A DNA stretch of 64,000 nt from Sphingopyxis flava (GCF_900168005.1 NZ_FUYP01000004.1:1-64000); one strand, 5' to 3'; shown: positions 44,370 to 56,036, numbered from the stretch's first letter. Numbers and translations are program-made. The notes: a model not told the origin generated them from the letters alone.

Positions 44370-44663
44370 CGGCTGCTCTTCGCCCGGCAAGCGTTGCCGC
44401 GACCGCGTCCATCGCAAAAAGCCACGCGTCTCGCCCGCAATTTCGAACCGTCCGCCGAGCCCTCCCGGCCGGTTTGACAAGCAGGCGCAATCCATCCCCG
44501 ATATCGCTGCGCATCCTCACGCACACCCAGACCCCTTGCATTTCCCGCCCTCCGGCGTAAGGCGGCGCCGACACAAACCCGCGCGCGCGACTCCCTGCGG
44601 CCCCGCTCTCCTGAACGGGCCGGGGGCCGTCTTTCCCCGCCGCGCCCGAAGAGGGAACTGCAC

Positions 44664-47339
<2,676 letters not shown>

Positions 47340-47399
47340 GGCGAAAAGGGGGGCGAGGGGGTGTCCTCTCGTCCCCCTTCGCGCCCGGGCGGCGCTGCG

Positions 47400-47812
47400 A
47401 TCAATCGATCCATAGCCCTTCCGCGGTTCTGCCCAGCCCGCCTTGTATTTGAGCATGAGGTGAACGCGCGATGACGGGACCGGGAGGTCCCAATCGATAG
47501 CGCCTGCAAAGGGATGGACCAGCTAGGGGCCACGTCGGGTCATAGAGCCACAGCGCCGACCCAGAGAAATGGCAAAGCCGCCGCTCTCCCGCGCGACAGG
47601 TCGCAGCCTTCATGTTGCTCGTCGGCGATGCGCGCGCGGTAGAGCCTCAGATTGTCTTGGCCATCGACCCTGAGCGACGCCGCGCCGGCGCCAAGGTTGA
47701 TCGCATAGCCGCCACCACCCTGCTGCTTCCGGCAGATCGAGCAATAGCAATGCTGATGGGGCACCGGCGTGTGTTTCGCTCTTGCGGCCGCCAGCCGGCA
47801 CAGCATCAAATG
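47400..47812 (-). pseudogene. GFA-family zinc protein, N-truncated and multiply frameshifted
   Basis: Three frames together reconstruct a GFA/CENP-V protein. First, PVPHQHCYCSICRKQQGGGG, NLGAGAASLRVDGQDNLR and RARIADEQHEGCD. Then CRAGERRLCHF and SGSALWLYDPTWP in a second frame. Then HPFAGAIDWDLPVPSSRVHL and MLKYKAGWAEPRKGYGSID in a third. At least two frameshifts and an in-frame TAG separate these blocks, and the N-terminal GGCxCG part is missing. It lies 22 bp from the tRNA-Val gene. An intact family member is at 12907-13392. Confidence 0.8.
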
Positions 47813-47833
47813 CGGGAGAGAAAGGAAAGTTCG

Positions 47834-47909
47834 TGGTGGGCGCTGACGGGCTCGAACCGCCGACCCTCTCGGTGTAAACGAGATGCTCTACCAACTGAGC
47901 TAAGCGCCC
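47834..47909 (-). tRNA. tRNA-Val (anticodon UAC)
   Basis: Reading from 47909, a 76-nt tRNA with acceptor stem GGGCGC/GCGCCC, D-arm TAGCTCAGTTGGTAGAGC, anticodon arm CTCG-TTTACAC-CGAG with anticodon TAC, T-arm GGTTCGAGCCC and an encoded CCA end at 47834-47836. All four arms pair well. Confidence 0.95.
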
Positions 47910-48115
47910 TTCCGAAAAAGGGAAGCGCGCCCCTGCCACAGAGCGCGCGCGCTGGCAAGCGGCCGCAGTCGTTTCTTCACGGATGATTCGCCCCGGATGC
48001 GGTGACGGCACTCGTCCGGGATGGCTCCGCGCCAGCACGGCGCGGCCGCAGCACTTCCGCCTTCTGTCCACACAAGGCCACAATCGCTTGTCCGCTATAC
48101 AGATACGAAGCCGCT

Positions 48116-48215
48116 CGACGCCTCTTGGGGTTTGCAGGCGTCGGGCCGTCCGCATCGGAGCTCGCGCTCGTGGGCGTCTGACGAGGCAATTCTTTGCCTC
48201 GGCCGCTTTTGCGGC
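48116..48215 (+). repeat. Three consecutive perfect hairpins in the crcB leader
   Basis: CGACGCCT...AGGCGTCG (48116-48143), GAGGCAA-TTCT-TTGCCTC (48183-48200) and GCCGC-TTTT-GCGGC (48202-48215) lie in the 127 bp before crcB, the last two back to back and 12 bp before its ATG. They do not resemble the fluoride riboswitch (no conserved pseudoknot core). They could act as an attenuator or as a terminator for upstream RNA. Confidence 0.5.
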
Positions 48216-48227
48216 TAGGGCGGGCGC

Positions 48228-48605
48228 ATGAGCGGCCTTTTCCCTGTCATGATCGGCGGCGCAATCGGCGCCGGCGCTCGCCATATCGTCGGTGAGCTGA
48301 TGCTGGCCCGGCTCGGGCCCGGCTTTCCGTGGTGGACGCTGTCGGTCAACATATCGGGCAGCCTGCTCATGGGCGCGCTGATCGGCTGGTTCGCGCGGAG
48401 CGGGGAGAGCGAGACGGCGCGTCTTTTCCTTGGCGTGGGATTCCTCGGGGGCTTCACCACCTTTTCCTCGTTCAGCCTCGAATTCTGGATGCTCTTCGAA
48501 CGCGGCGCCATCGTGCAAGCTGCCACCTATGTCCTCTCGTCGGTCATCGCCGCCATCGCGGCCTGCGGCCTCGGGATGCTGATCATGCGCGCGGTTCCGG
48601 CATGA
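48228..48605 (+). CDS. crcB: Fluoride channel (Fluc)
   Basis: A 125-residue four-helix membrane protein that exports fluoride as a dual-topology dimer. Motifs are GGAIGAGARHIVGE in helix 1, TLSVNISGSLLMG in helix 2 and GFLGGFTTFSSFSLE at the helix 3 break, with the Phe residues lining the fluoride path. Its stop overlaps the start of the pseudouridine synthase gene (ATGA), a pairing frequent in alphaproteobacteria. Confidence 0.95.
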   Translation: MSGLFPVMIGGAIGAGARHIVGELMLARLGPGFPWWTLSVNISGSLLMGALIGWFARSGESETARLFLGVGFLGGFTTFSSFSLEFWMLFERGAIVQAATYVLSSVIAAIAACGLGMLIMRAVPA

Positions 48606-49753
48606 GCGCGTCGGCCCGGGATCGCGACGCAGCCGTCGTCGCGCAAGAGGATGACGGCATTCGCCTCGATCGCTGGTTCAAGCGCCACCGACCGGGTACG
48701 CCGCACGCGCTCATTGCGCGCTGGGCACGCTCAGGCGAGCTGACCCTCGATGGTCGCAAGGCTGATGTGTCGGACCGCATCGAGGCGGGACAGCGCATCG
48801 CGATGCCCGTCCCGCCGGCCGCCCCTGCCGCGCGCCCGGCGCGCAAGGGGCGTCCGCTCACCGACGCCGACGTCGCGCTCGCAATATCGATGGTGCTCCA
48901 TCGCGACGCGAGCGCGCTGGTGCTCGACAAGCCCCCCGGCCTTGCAACGCAGGGCGGCACCAAAACCGACACCCATGTCGACGGTCTGCTCGATGCGCTT
49001 CAGTTCGACGCGCCTGTGCGCCCCAAGCTTGTCCATCGCCTTGACAAGGATACATCGGGCGCGCTGCTCGTCGCGCGCACGCCGCGCGCGGCAGCCTGGT
49101 TCGCCAAGGCCTTTTCGAACCGCAGCGCGCGCAAGACCTATTGGGCGATCATCGTTGGTGTGCCCGACATCGCGCAGGGCGAGATTGACCTGCCGCTCGC
49201 AAAGCAACCCGGATCGGGCGGTGAGAAAATGCACGTCGACGAAAAGGGGCTGCCCTCCAAGACGCGCTACCGGATCATCGAGCGCGCGGGCAACAGCGCT
49301 GCGTGGGTCGAATTACAGCCTCTGACCGGGCGCACCCACCAGCTGCGCGTGCATATGGCAGCCATCGGCCACCCAATCGTCGGCGATGGCAAATATGGCG
49401 GCAAGGGAGCCTTTCTGACCGGAACGATCAGCCGCAAGCTTCACCTGCACAGCCGCCGGCTTCGCGTCGATCATCCCGATGGAGGCGCACTCGATATTTC
49501 AGCGCCCGTTCCCGACCATTTCGCGGCGAGCCTCGACGCGCTCGGCTTTGACCTATTGCTCGGTGATGTCGTCGCCGAAGAGGCGCCTAAGCCCTCGAAT
49601 CGGACTATCCAGAAGGCGAAAGCCAAGGCGCACGCGAAGCAGGTGCGCAAGGCGCGCCGCGGCGAGCGGCGCGGACGCGCCGATGCCAAGGCCAAGGACC
49701 CTGCGACGCGGGCCCCGACCAATCGCAAGTCGCCTCCCAAAAAGCCCCGCTGA
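48602..49753 (+). CDS. RluA-family 23S rRNA pseudouridine synthase
   Basis: A 383-residue enzyme of the RluA/RluC/RluD family. An S4-like N-terminal region (IRLDRWFKRHRPGTPHALIA) is followed by the catalytic domain with VHRLDKDTSGALLVART, where the Asp attacks uridine, and ELQPLTGRTHQLRVHMAAIG. The C-terminal 60 residues are a Lys/Arg/Ala-rich basic tail (AKAKAHAKQVRKARRGERR) that could aid rRNA binding. RluC-type specificity is likely but unproven. It overlaps crcB upstream and paiB downstream. Confidence 0.9.
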   Translation: MSASARDRDAAVVAQEDDGIRLDRWFKRHRPGTPHALIARWARSGELTLDGRKADVSDRIEAGQRIAMPVPPAAPAARPARKGRPLTDADVALAISMVLHRDASALVLDKPPGLATQGGTKTDTHVDGLLDALQFDAPVRPKLVHRLDKDTSGALLVARTPRAAAWFAKAFSNRSARKTYWAIIVGVPDIAQGEIDLPLAKQPGSGGEKMHVDEKGLPSKTRYRIIERAGNSAAWVELQPLTGRTHQLRVHMAAIGHPIVGDGKYGGKGAFLTGTISRKLHLHSRRLRVDHPDGGALDISAPVPDHFAASLDALGFDLLLGDVVAEEAPKPSNRTIQKAKAKAHAKQVRKARRGERRGRADAKAKDPATRAPTNRKSPPKKPR

Positions 49754-50376
49754 TGCACCCCAACTCCGCCTTCCGCCCCCAACAGGACGATCTCGCCGCC
49801 TTGCTTGTGCGCGAGATCGGCTTTGCCGCGATCTTTGCGGGCACGCCTGACGGCCCGCGGGTTGCTCATGCGCCGGTGATTCTCAGTGAGGACGCGAAGA
49901 CGCTGCAATTTCATCTCGCGCGCGGCAACGGGTTGACGAAGCATCTCGCAGGCGCCGCGGCGCTGGCGGTCGTGCAGGGTCCCGACGCCTATGTCAGCGC
50001 GAACTGGTATGCCGATCAGACACATGCGGTACCAACCTGGAACTATGTGGCGGTCGAGATGGAGGGCGTGCCCCGCCAACTCGATGATGCCGGCCTTGTC
50101 GCCCAGCTCGACGCGCTCGCAGCGCTTCACGAAGCCCGGGCCGGCGAAAACCCGCCTTGGACGCGAGGCAAGATGGATCCGGTCTATTTCAGCAAGCTGA
50201 CCGGCGCGATCCTTGGCTTTGAAATGCCCATCACCGCCTGGCGTCCGACGATCAAGCTGTCGCAGAACAAGGATGCGGGGGAGCGCGCGCGCGTCGCGGA
50301 CGGAATCGAACGAACAGGTCACGGCGCCCTCGCCCATTTGATGCGTGGCCTCGGCGGCGCTAGGGAGGACGCATGA
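49753..50376 (+). CDS. PaiB-type FMN-binding protein
   Basis: A 207-residue protein with the split-barrel flavin-binding fold of PaiB. Key blocks are ARGNGLTKHLAG, VSANWYADQTHAVPTWNYVAVEMEG (shown in part) and FEMPITAWRPTIKLSQNKD near the C-terminus. PaiB was described as a negative regulator of sporulation and proteases in Bacillus; in proteobacteria it is probably a flavin- or haem-binding enzyme or regulator. It lies in a chain of overlapping genes ending with ATP12. Confidence 0.85.
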   Translation: MHPNSAFRPQQDDLAALLVREIGFAAIFAGTPDGPRVAHAPVILSEDAKTLQFHLARGNGLTKHLAGAAALAVVQGPDAYVSANWYADQTHAVPTWNYVAVEMEGVPRQLDDAGLVAQLDALAALHEARAGENPPWTRGKMDPVYFSKLTGAILGFEMPITAWRPTIKLSQNKDAGERARVADGIERTGHGALAHLMRGLGGAREDA

Positions 50377-50612
50377 CAGCCACGGCAAACGAGGCCCTCG
50401 CCAAGAAGCGTTTCATCGCGCTCAACGCCATCCGCATCACGGGCGCCATTTTAACCCTAGCCGGCTTCGTGCTGATACGTGGTGGCTGGGCTCTCGCCGG
50501 GCAGCCTGCCGACCGATGGATAGGAGTCGCCGTGGTGCTGGTCGGTCTGTTCGATTTTGCGGTGATGCCAAAGATTCTCGCGCGCCGCTGGCGGTCTCCC
50601 GAAGCGCGATGA
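50373..50612 (+). CDS. Small two-helix membrane protein
   Basis: A 79-residue protein with helices at ITGAILTLAGFVLIRGGWAL and WIGVAVVLVGLFDFAVMPKIL, and a basic C-terminus. Its ATG overlaps the paiB stop and its TGA overlaps the start of the ATP12 gene, so it is translated as part of this operon. I do not recognise a family; the position before ATP12 suggests a link to respiratory membrane assembly. Confidence 0.8.
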   Translation: MTATANEALAKKRFIALNAIRITGAILTLAGFVLIRGGWALAGQPADRWIGVAVVLVGLFDFAVMPKILARRWRSPEAR

Positions 50613-51298
50613 AGAGGTTCTGGAAAGTAGCCGAGGCTGTTGCAGCGGACGGCGGATGGGGCATCGCGCTCGATGGGCGCATGGTAAGCACCCCCGGGCG
50701 CGCGCCGCTCGTAGTCGCGAGCCGCGCGCTGATCGAGGCCATTGCGGCCGAATGGGGGGCGCAGGACAACCGGATCGATCCAGCGACGATGCCGCTCACC
50801 GGTCTTGCCAACGCCGCGATCGACCTCGCGCGCCCTGACCCCGCCACCTTCGCCGCACCCATCGCAGCCTATGCCGAGAGCGACCTGCTGTGCTACCGCG
50901 ACGCACGCGACGCCGCGCTCCAGGCCGAGCAGGCCGCGGCGTGGAACCCGCTGCTCGCCTGGGCCGAGGACCGTCACGGCATCGAATTCACCCTCGCGCA
51001 GGGCGTCATTCCGGTCGACCAGCCGCCCGCAACCGTTGCGGCGCTGCGCGGCGCGCTTCTCGGCTACGACCCTTACCGCCTCGCTGCGCTCACTCCCATC
51101 GTGACCATTGGGGGTTCGCTCGTCGCCGCGCTCGCGCTTGCGGAGCGCGCATTCGACGCCGCCGCGCTGTGGGAGAAGGTCAACCTCGACGAGCTCTATC
51201 AGGAACGCCGCTGGGGCGTCGACAGCGAGGCGCAAAAAGCGCGCGCACGGCGCGAAGCCGACTGGAACAGCGCGGCGCGCTTTCTTGCGCTTCTTTGA
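50609..51298 (+). CDS. ATP12 family F1-ATPase assembly chaperone
   Basis: A 229-residue ATP12 protein. It opens MKRFWKVAEAVAADGGWGIAL with the family's LDGRMVSTPGRAPLVV, then EWGAQDNRIDPATMPLTGLAN and AYAESDLLCYRD, all hallmark regions. ATP12 binds the F1 alpha subunit during assembly, as in mitochondria; alphaproteobacteria share it. It is the last gene of a run of overlapping genes beginning at crcB and converges with the enoyl-CoA hydratase gene. Confidence 0.93.
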   Translation: MKRFWKVAEAVAADGGWGIALDGRMVSTPGRAPLVVASRALIEAIAAEWGAQDNRIDPATMPLTGLANAAIDLARPDPATFAAPIAAYAESDLLCYRDARDAALQAEQAAAWNPLLAWAEDRHGIEFTLAQGVIPVDQPPATVAALRGALLGYDPYRLAALTPIVTIGGSLVAALALAERAFDAAALWEKVNLDELYQERRWGVDSEAQKARARREADWNSAARFLALL

Positions 51299-51331
51299 CG
51301 AACCTGTCCGGCTGGCCCCTGGGGGGAGAGG

Positions 51332-52135
51332 TCAATCCACGAAATTCGGCTTCCGCTTCTCCATCCCTGCCATCACCGCCTCCATCTGATTGGGGGTGCG
51401 GATGACCTTCACCTGTTCGTCGCTTTCGGCCTGCAGAATCTCGCCGTCGGTGGCATCGGCGAGCATGTTGCAGAGGCGCTTGGCGCCGCGAATGGCGTGC
51501 GGATTCTTGTTCGCGATCACATCGGCAAGCTCGAGCGCCTTCGCGAGGGGCTCGTCCGACACATGGGTCGCAAAGCCCAGCATCTTCGCCTCCGAGCCGG
51601 TAAATTCCCGGTTGGTGTATATCAGCTCGCGCAGCACATCATCGGCGACCTGCGTACGCCATAGAGCCATTCCGGCAACATCGGGGACAAGGCCCCAGCG
51701 CATCTCCATGATCGCGATGCGCGTGTCGGGATGGACGATGCGAATATCGGCCGCCGCCATGATCTGACTGCCTGCGCCAAAGGCAACACCGTGCACGGCA
51801 GCGATCACCGGAACCGGCAACTCGCGCCAGCCCCATGCCGCATATTGGGCGTTGTTCGCAATTCCGCGCGTACGATCGGACAAGCTGCCCCCCGCGCTGC
51901 TCGCGCCCGGATCACGCTCGGCGCTCAGGCTGGAGAGGTCGAGGCCAGCGCAGAACGCGCGCCCTTCGCCCGACAGCACGACGACGCGCAGCCCCTGCCG
52001 CGCCTTGAGCTCATCGACGGCCTTAGCCAGCGCCGACCACATCGCTGCGTCGAGTGCATTCAGCTTGTCGGTGCGGATAAGCCGAACATCGGCGATCCCG
52101 CCGTCCAGCATGGTGATGGAAATCCGGTCCTTCAT
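51332..52135 (-). CDS. Enoyl-CoA hydratase/isomerase family protein
   Basis: A 267-residue crotonase. The oxyanion-hole blocks are GRAFCAGLDLSSL and VHGVAFGAGSQIMAAADIRI, and EMRWGLVPDVAGMA covers the catalytic region; the usual first Glu is not obvious at the expected site, where Gly-Leu-Val-Pro-Asp is found, so hydratase activity is less certain than family membership. The ATG at 52135 is chosen for the family start. It is 16 bp downstream of the HCCA-isomerase-like gene, and both follow an acyl-CoA ligase gene, forming an acyl-CoA catabolic operon. Confidence 0.9.
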   Translation of the reverse strand: MKDRISITMLDGGIADVRLIRTDKLNALDAAMWSALAKAVDELKARQGLRVVVLSGEGRAFCAGLDLSSLSAERDPGASSAGGSLSDRTRGIANNAQYAAWGWRELPVPVIAAVHGVAFGAGSQIMAAADIRIVHPDTRIAIMEMRWGLVPDVAGMALWRTQVADDVLRELIYTNREFTGSEAKMLGFATHVSDEPLAKALELADVIANKNPHAIRGAKRLCNMLADATDGEILQAESDEQVKVIRTPNQMEAVMAGMEKRKPNFVD

Positions 52136-52151
52136 GGGAGAGTCCTTCGCG

Positions 52152-52760
52152 TCAGCGTTTGAGCGCCGCTTCGACGAGCGGCAATTGGTCATTTCCGAAA
52201 TACATGTCGACGCCGTCGACGAAGATGGTGGGCGAGCCGTAACCACCGCGCGCAATGACCTCGTCGGTGTTCGCGCGAAGCCGCGCCTTGACGGGTTCGC
52301 TGCCTGCCGCGACGCGAATCGCCGCACCGTCGAGCCCTTCGGCATCGGCGACGGCCTCGAGCACGTCAGGATCGTCTAAATTCTCCTGGCGGTCAAAGTA
52401 GCTCGCAAAGGCAGCGCGCGCGAAACGGACTAGCGAGATCTGGTCGTCCTCGAGCGCCGCAGCAAAGCGCATCGCGGTCACGCTTTTGGCCGGGTGCCAT
52501 TTAGAAGGGAAGTTCATCGAGACACCGGCAAGCTGCGCCCAATCTTTCAATACCTTCCAGCTATGCTGCATCCGCCGGTTGTCGGCCTGCTCTCGCGCGG
52601 CATAGATCGCCGGGTTCACCGCGTTGAACACCCCGCCGACCAGGATCGGGCGATAGCGCGCGGTCACACCGTTGCGCTCGAGCACGGCTGGCAAATTGTG
52701 AAAGGCGAGGCAGGTCCACGGGCTCGACAAATCGAAGAAGAATTCGACGCGGTCGGTCAT
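52152..52760 (-). CDS. DsbA-family 2-hydroxychromene-2-carboxylate isomerase-like protein
   Basis: A 202-residue kappa-GST/DsbA-fold protein opening VEFFFDLSSPWTCLAFHNLP, where Ser-Ser-Pro replaces a redox CxxC, as in HCCA isomerase. SKWHPAKSVTAMRFA and the cis-Pro loop GGYGSPTIFVDGVDMYFGND complete the fold. HCCA isomerase acts with glutathione in naphthalene degradation. Many homologues sit with acyl-CoA genes and probably have other substrates. The gene starts 4 bp after the acyl-CoA synthetase stop. Confidence 0.85.
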   Translation of the reverse strand: MTDRVEFFFDLSSPWTCLAFHNLPAVLERNGVTARYRPILVGGVFNAVNPAIYAAREQADNRRMQHSWKVLKDWAQLAGVSMNFPSKWHPAKSVTAMRFAAALEDDQISLVRFARAAFASYFDRQENLDDPDVLEAVADAEGLDGAAIRVAAGSEPVKARLRANTDEVIARGGYGSPTIFVDGVDMYFGNDQLPLVEAALKR

Positions 52761-52764
52761 CGGG

Positions 52765-54297
52765 TCACGCTCCTTCCTTCGCCTGCTCCCAATAGCGGTC
52801 GCGCAGCAGCCTCTTGTAGAGCTTGCCCGTGTCGTGGCGCGGCAACGCGTCGAGAAAGTCGATCCGGCGCGGGATCTTCACGCCCGAGAGTTTCTCCCGG
52901 GCGTAGGCGATCAATTCGTCGCGAAAGGCGTCGGTTGCATCGACCATGTCCGCCGGCTGGACTACCGCAATCACTTCTTCGCCCATTTCCTCGTGCGGCC
53001 CACCGACCACAGCAACGTCGGCGACCTTGGGGTGGGTGACGAGATGGTTTTCGATCTCCTGCGGATAGATATTCACCCCGCCGGAGATGATCATGAAGCT
53101 CTTGCGGTCGGTCAGATAAAGAAAGCCGTCCTCGTCGAGCCTGCCAACGTCGCCGAGCGTCGACCAGCCCTTTGAATTTCGGCTGGCGGCAGTTTTCTCG
53201 GGATCATCGTGATATTCGAAGACGCTTTCACTTTCGAAGAAGACCGTCCCTTCCTCCCCCACCGGTACCTCGGTTTCATTATCCTCGCCCACGATATGGA
53301 CGACGCCGTTGATCGCGCGGCCCACAGTGCCCTTGTGCGCAAGCCAGTCCTGGCTGGTCGCAAAGGTCATGCCATTGCCCTCCGATCCCGCATAATATTC
53401 GAGCAGGACCGGCCCCCACCAGTCGATCATCGCCAGTTTGACCGGGATCGGGCAGGGCGCCGCGGCGTGAATTGCGCTCTTCATCGTCGAGACATCATAT
53501 TGCGCGCGCACCGCCTCGGGCAGTTTCAGCATGCGGACGAAATGGGTTGGCACAAATTGCGCCGCGTTGCAGCGATAATGCTGGATCGCCGCGAGCGCGC
53601 CTTCGGGATCGAATTTCTTCATCAATACGACCGTCCCGCCCAGACGATGGATCGTCATCGACCAGCGCAGCGGCGCTGCGTGATAAAGTGGTGCGGGCGA
53701 GAGATAGATGCTCTCGGAATTGATGCCGAACGCCATCGACGCGAGCATGACCAAGCTGTTGGGCGCATCGATCGCCGGCTCTTCGGGCAGCGGCACGCGC
53801 ACGCCCTTGGGCCGCCCCGTGGTCCCCGACGAATAGAGCATGTCGACACCGGCACGCTCGTCGGCGATGGGCTCGGCGGGCATCCTTGCGAGCTCATTCT
53901 CGATCCTTGGCCAGCCGGCAATGTCGCCGCCCATCGAGAAGCGCTCGATCTTCGTCCGGAGCTGGAGCGCGGCCGGTGCAAGGCTCGCGGCGACCACCAG
54001 CATCTTCGCGCCCGAATTTTCCAGGATATAGTCGGTCTCGTCCTGCGTCAGCCGCGATGAGATGCAGACATAGCGAAGCCCAGCGCGCTGGGCGCCCCAG
54101 GTCAGCCCGTAATAATGCGGCGTGTTGTCAAGCATGAAGGCAATGACATCCTCATGCTCCAGCCCATGCGCGCGGAACATTTGCGCCGCGCGGTTCGACG
54201 CCGCATCGAGCTCGGCGTAGCTGATCGCCTCGCCCGTCTCAGCGACAATGACCGCCGGCTTTTGGGGGTTGGTGCGCACATGGACTGAAGGGTGCAT
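52765..54297 (-). CDS. AMP-dependent acyl-CoA synthetase
   Basis: A 510-residue ANL-superfamily ligase that activates a carboxylic acid via an acyl-AMP to the CoA ester. MLYSSGTTGRPKGVRVP is the phosphate-binding loop, YYAGSEGNGMTF is the A5-like motif, STLGDVGRLDEDGFLYLTDR the A7/A8 hinge and the C-terminal Lys is in RHDTGKLYKRLLRD. The substrate is unknown; a fatty or aromatic/steroid side-chain acid is plausible given the enoyl-CoA hydratase in the same operon. It diverges from a second ligase gene with a 136-bp gap. Confidence 0.92.
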   Translation of the reverse strand: MHPSVHVRTNPQKPAVIVAETGEAISYAELDAASNRAAQMFRAHGLEHEDVIAFMLDNTPHYYGLTWGAQRAGLRYVCISSRLTQDETDYILENSGAKMLVVAASLAPAALQLRTKIERFSMGGDIAGWPRIENELARMPAEPIADERAGVDMLYSSGTTGRPKGVRVPLPEEPAIDAPNSLVMLASMAFGINSESIYLSPAPLYHAAPLRWSMTIHRLGGTVVLMKKFDPEGALAAIQHYRCNAAQFVPTHFVRMLKLPEAVRAQYDVSTMKSAIHAAAPCPIPVKLAMIDWWGPVLLEYYAGSEGNGMTFATSQDWLAHKGTVGRAINGVVHIVGEDNETEVPVGEEGTVFFESESVFEYHDDPEKTAASRNSKGWSTLGDVGRLDEDGFLYLTDRKSFMIISGGVNIYPQEIENHLVTHPKVADVAVVGGPHEEMGEEVIAVVQPADMVDATDAFRDELIAYAREKLSGVKIPRRIDFLDALPRHDTGKLYKRLLRDRYWEQAKEGA

Positions 54298-54433
54298 CGG
54301 GCATCGTCTCCGGAGCTATCTGCTTTCATTATTTCCAAAGTGAGTAGCGAGTTGAAACTTTTGGTCAAGCAAGCTCGCCGCCGATATTTCCTCGCAGCGT
54401 TCCAGACCGGCGCTGCTGTGCTAACGGGTCGCC

Positions 54434-55966
54434 ATGACCACCGACGACATACTTGCAACCCACTTCGCCACCCTGCCCGACCTTGTTCGCGCTCACGCAA
54501 AAAAGCGACTGGATGCCGTAGCGGCCGCCGATCCGTTCCGGCGCCTCAGCTGGTTCGAGCTCGACCGGATGGTCGACCGAATCACCGCGCGGCTTCAGGA
54601 GGACGGGCTGGCGAAGGGAGATCGGACCGCGATCGCAGGGCTGAACAGTGTCGAGCAGGTGGCGGTCATCCTCGGCACGCTGCGCGCCGGCGGTGTCGCG
54701 GGCCTGATCACCAACAGCGCGACGGGAGAACAGATGGCGGCGATGATCGCCGACACGGGCGCGCGCCACCTGTTCCTCGACAGCGCCGCTTCGGCGAGTC
54801 TTGAAGGTCAGACCGTCACCGCGAGCGATCGCATCGCCATGGACGGCAGTGACGTCGGCACGCCGCTCGACATCTGGATGGCGGCCGAGGGGGCTGCCCC
54901 GGCGCCGGTGACGATCGATCCGCTCGACGGCTTCAATATCATCTATTCGTCGGGCACGACGGGCACGCCCAAGGGCATCGTGCACAGCCATGCAATGCGT
55001 TGGCAGCATATCCAGCGCGGCGCCCCAGCCTATGGGCCCGCGGCAGTGACGATCCTGTCAACCCCGCTCTATTCCAACACGACTATGGCAAGCTTCCTGC
55101 CCACCCTCGGGTCGGGCGGACAGGTCGTGCTGATGAAGAAATTCGACGCCCGCGGATTCCTCGAACTCGCCGAGCGCGAGCGGGCGACCAATACGATGCT
55201 CGTTCCTGTGCAGTATCGCCGTATCATGGCACTGGAGGAATTCGACCGCTTCGACTTGTCGAGCTTCGTCATGAAATATTGCACCTCGGCGCCGTTCCCC
55301 GCTGTACTCAAGGCCGATGTGCTGAAACGCTGGCCGGGCGGACTGGTCGAAATCTATGGCATGACCGAGGGCGGAGCGACATTCATCCTCGAAGCGCATC
55401 AATATCCCGACAAGCTCCACACCGTCGGCAAACCCGCGCCCGGCCATATCGCCAAGGTGATCGACGAAGACGGCAACGAGCTGCCACAAGGCTCGGTCGG
55501 CGAACTGGTCGGCCGGAGCCCTGCGATGATGACGGGTTATAACAACCGCCCCGACGCGACCAAGGCGATGCATTGGTACGATGCAGAAGGAAATCTTTTC
55601 TATCGCCACGGCGACATCGGGCGAATCGACGAGGATGGCTTCCTCACTCTCATGGACCGGGCAAAGGACATGATCATCTCGGGCGGTTTCAACATCTTCC
55701 CGAGTGACCTCGAAGCGATCCTCACCGCAGACGAGCGCGTCGTCGAAGCCGCCGTCGTCGGCATGCCGAGCGAAGAATGGGGCGAAACGCCCGTGGCGTT
55801 CGTCGTGCTGAAGGAGGGCGCCGACCCCGAGGCGGTTCGCGCTGACTGCAATGCAAAGGTTGGCAAGACTCAGCGCCTCAGCGCGATCAGGATTGTCGAC
55901 GAACTGCCGCGCAGTCCGATCGGCAAGGTGCTCAAACGCGAATTGCGCGATCGTCATTCCGGGTAG
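54434..55966 (+). CDS. AMP-dependent acyl-CoA synthetase (second copy type)
   Basis: A 510-residue ANL-superfamily ligase. IIYSSGTTGTPKGIVHSHA is the P-loop, IYGMTEGGATF the A5 motif, FYRHGDIGRIDEDGFLTLMD the hinge region, and the catalytic Lys is in RSPIGKVLKRELRD at the C-terminus. It is clearly different from the divergent ligase at 52765, so the two probably use different acids. TGAGT/ACTC-like repeats in the shared 136-bp promoter region were not strong enough to call an operator. Confidence 0.92.
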   Translation: MTTDDILATHFATLPDLVRAHAKKRLDAVAAADPFRRLSWFELDRMVDRITARLQEDGLAKGDRTAIAGLNSVEQVAVILGTLRAGGVAGLITNSATGEQMAAMIADTGARHLFLDSAASASLEGQTVTASDRIAMDGSDVGTPLDIWMAAEGAAPAPVTIDPLDGFNIIYSSGTTGTPKGIVHSHAMRWQHIQRGAPAYGPAAVTILSTPLYSNTTMASFLPTLGSGGQVVLMKKFDARGFLELAERERATNTMLVPVQYRRIMALEEFDRFDLSSFVMKYCTSAPFPAVLKADVLKRWPGGLVEIYGMTEGGATFILEAHQYPDKLHTVGKPAPGHIAKVIDEDGNELPQGSVGELVGRSPAMMTGYNNRPDATKAMHWYDAEGNLFYRHGDIGRIDEDGFLTLMDRAKDMIISGGFNIFPSDLEAILTADERVVEAAVVGMPSEEWGETPVAFVVLKEGADPEAVRADCNAKVGKTQRLSAIRIVDELPRSPIGKVLKRELRDRHSG

Positions 55967-56036
55967 CGGCAACAAGGTCTTTCCCCGGTCTCCGCAAAAA
56001 AAGGAACGGCCCCGCTCGGCCCCTCGGACCTGCCCG

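Noticed and set aside
44598-44636. GC-rich hairpin CGGCCCC...GGGGCCG followed by TCTTTCC before acnA
   Set aside because: A 7-bp stem with an 18-base loop is weak and its role (pilin terminator or acnA leader structure) is unclear; mentioned only in the pilin entry.
48100-48227. Fluoride riboswitch upstream of crcB
   Set aside because: The conserved pseudoknot core of that riboswitch is not visible; only simple hairpins are present.
47610-48518. A 302-codon open frame on the minus strand
   Set aside because: It reads through the tRNA-Val gene and antisense to crcB, so it cannot be a real gene.
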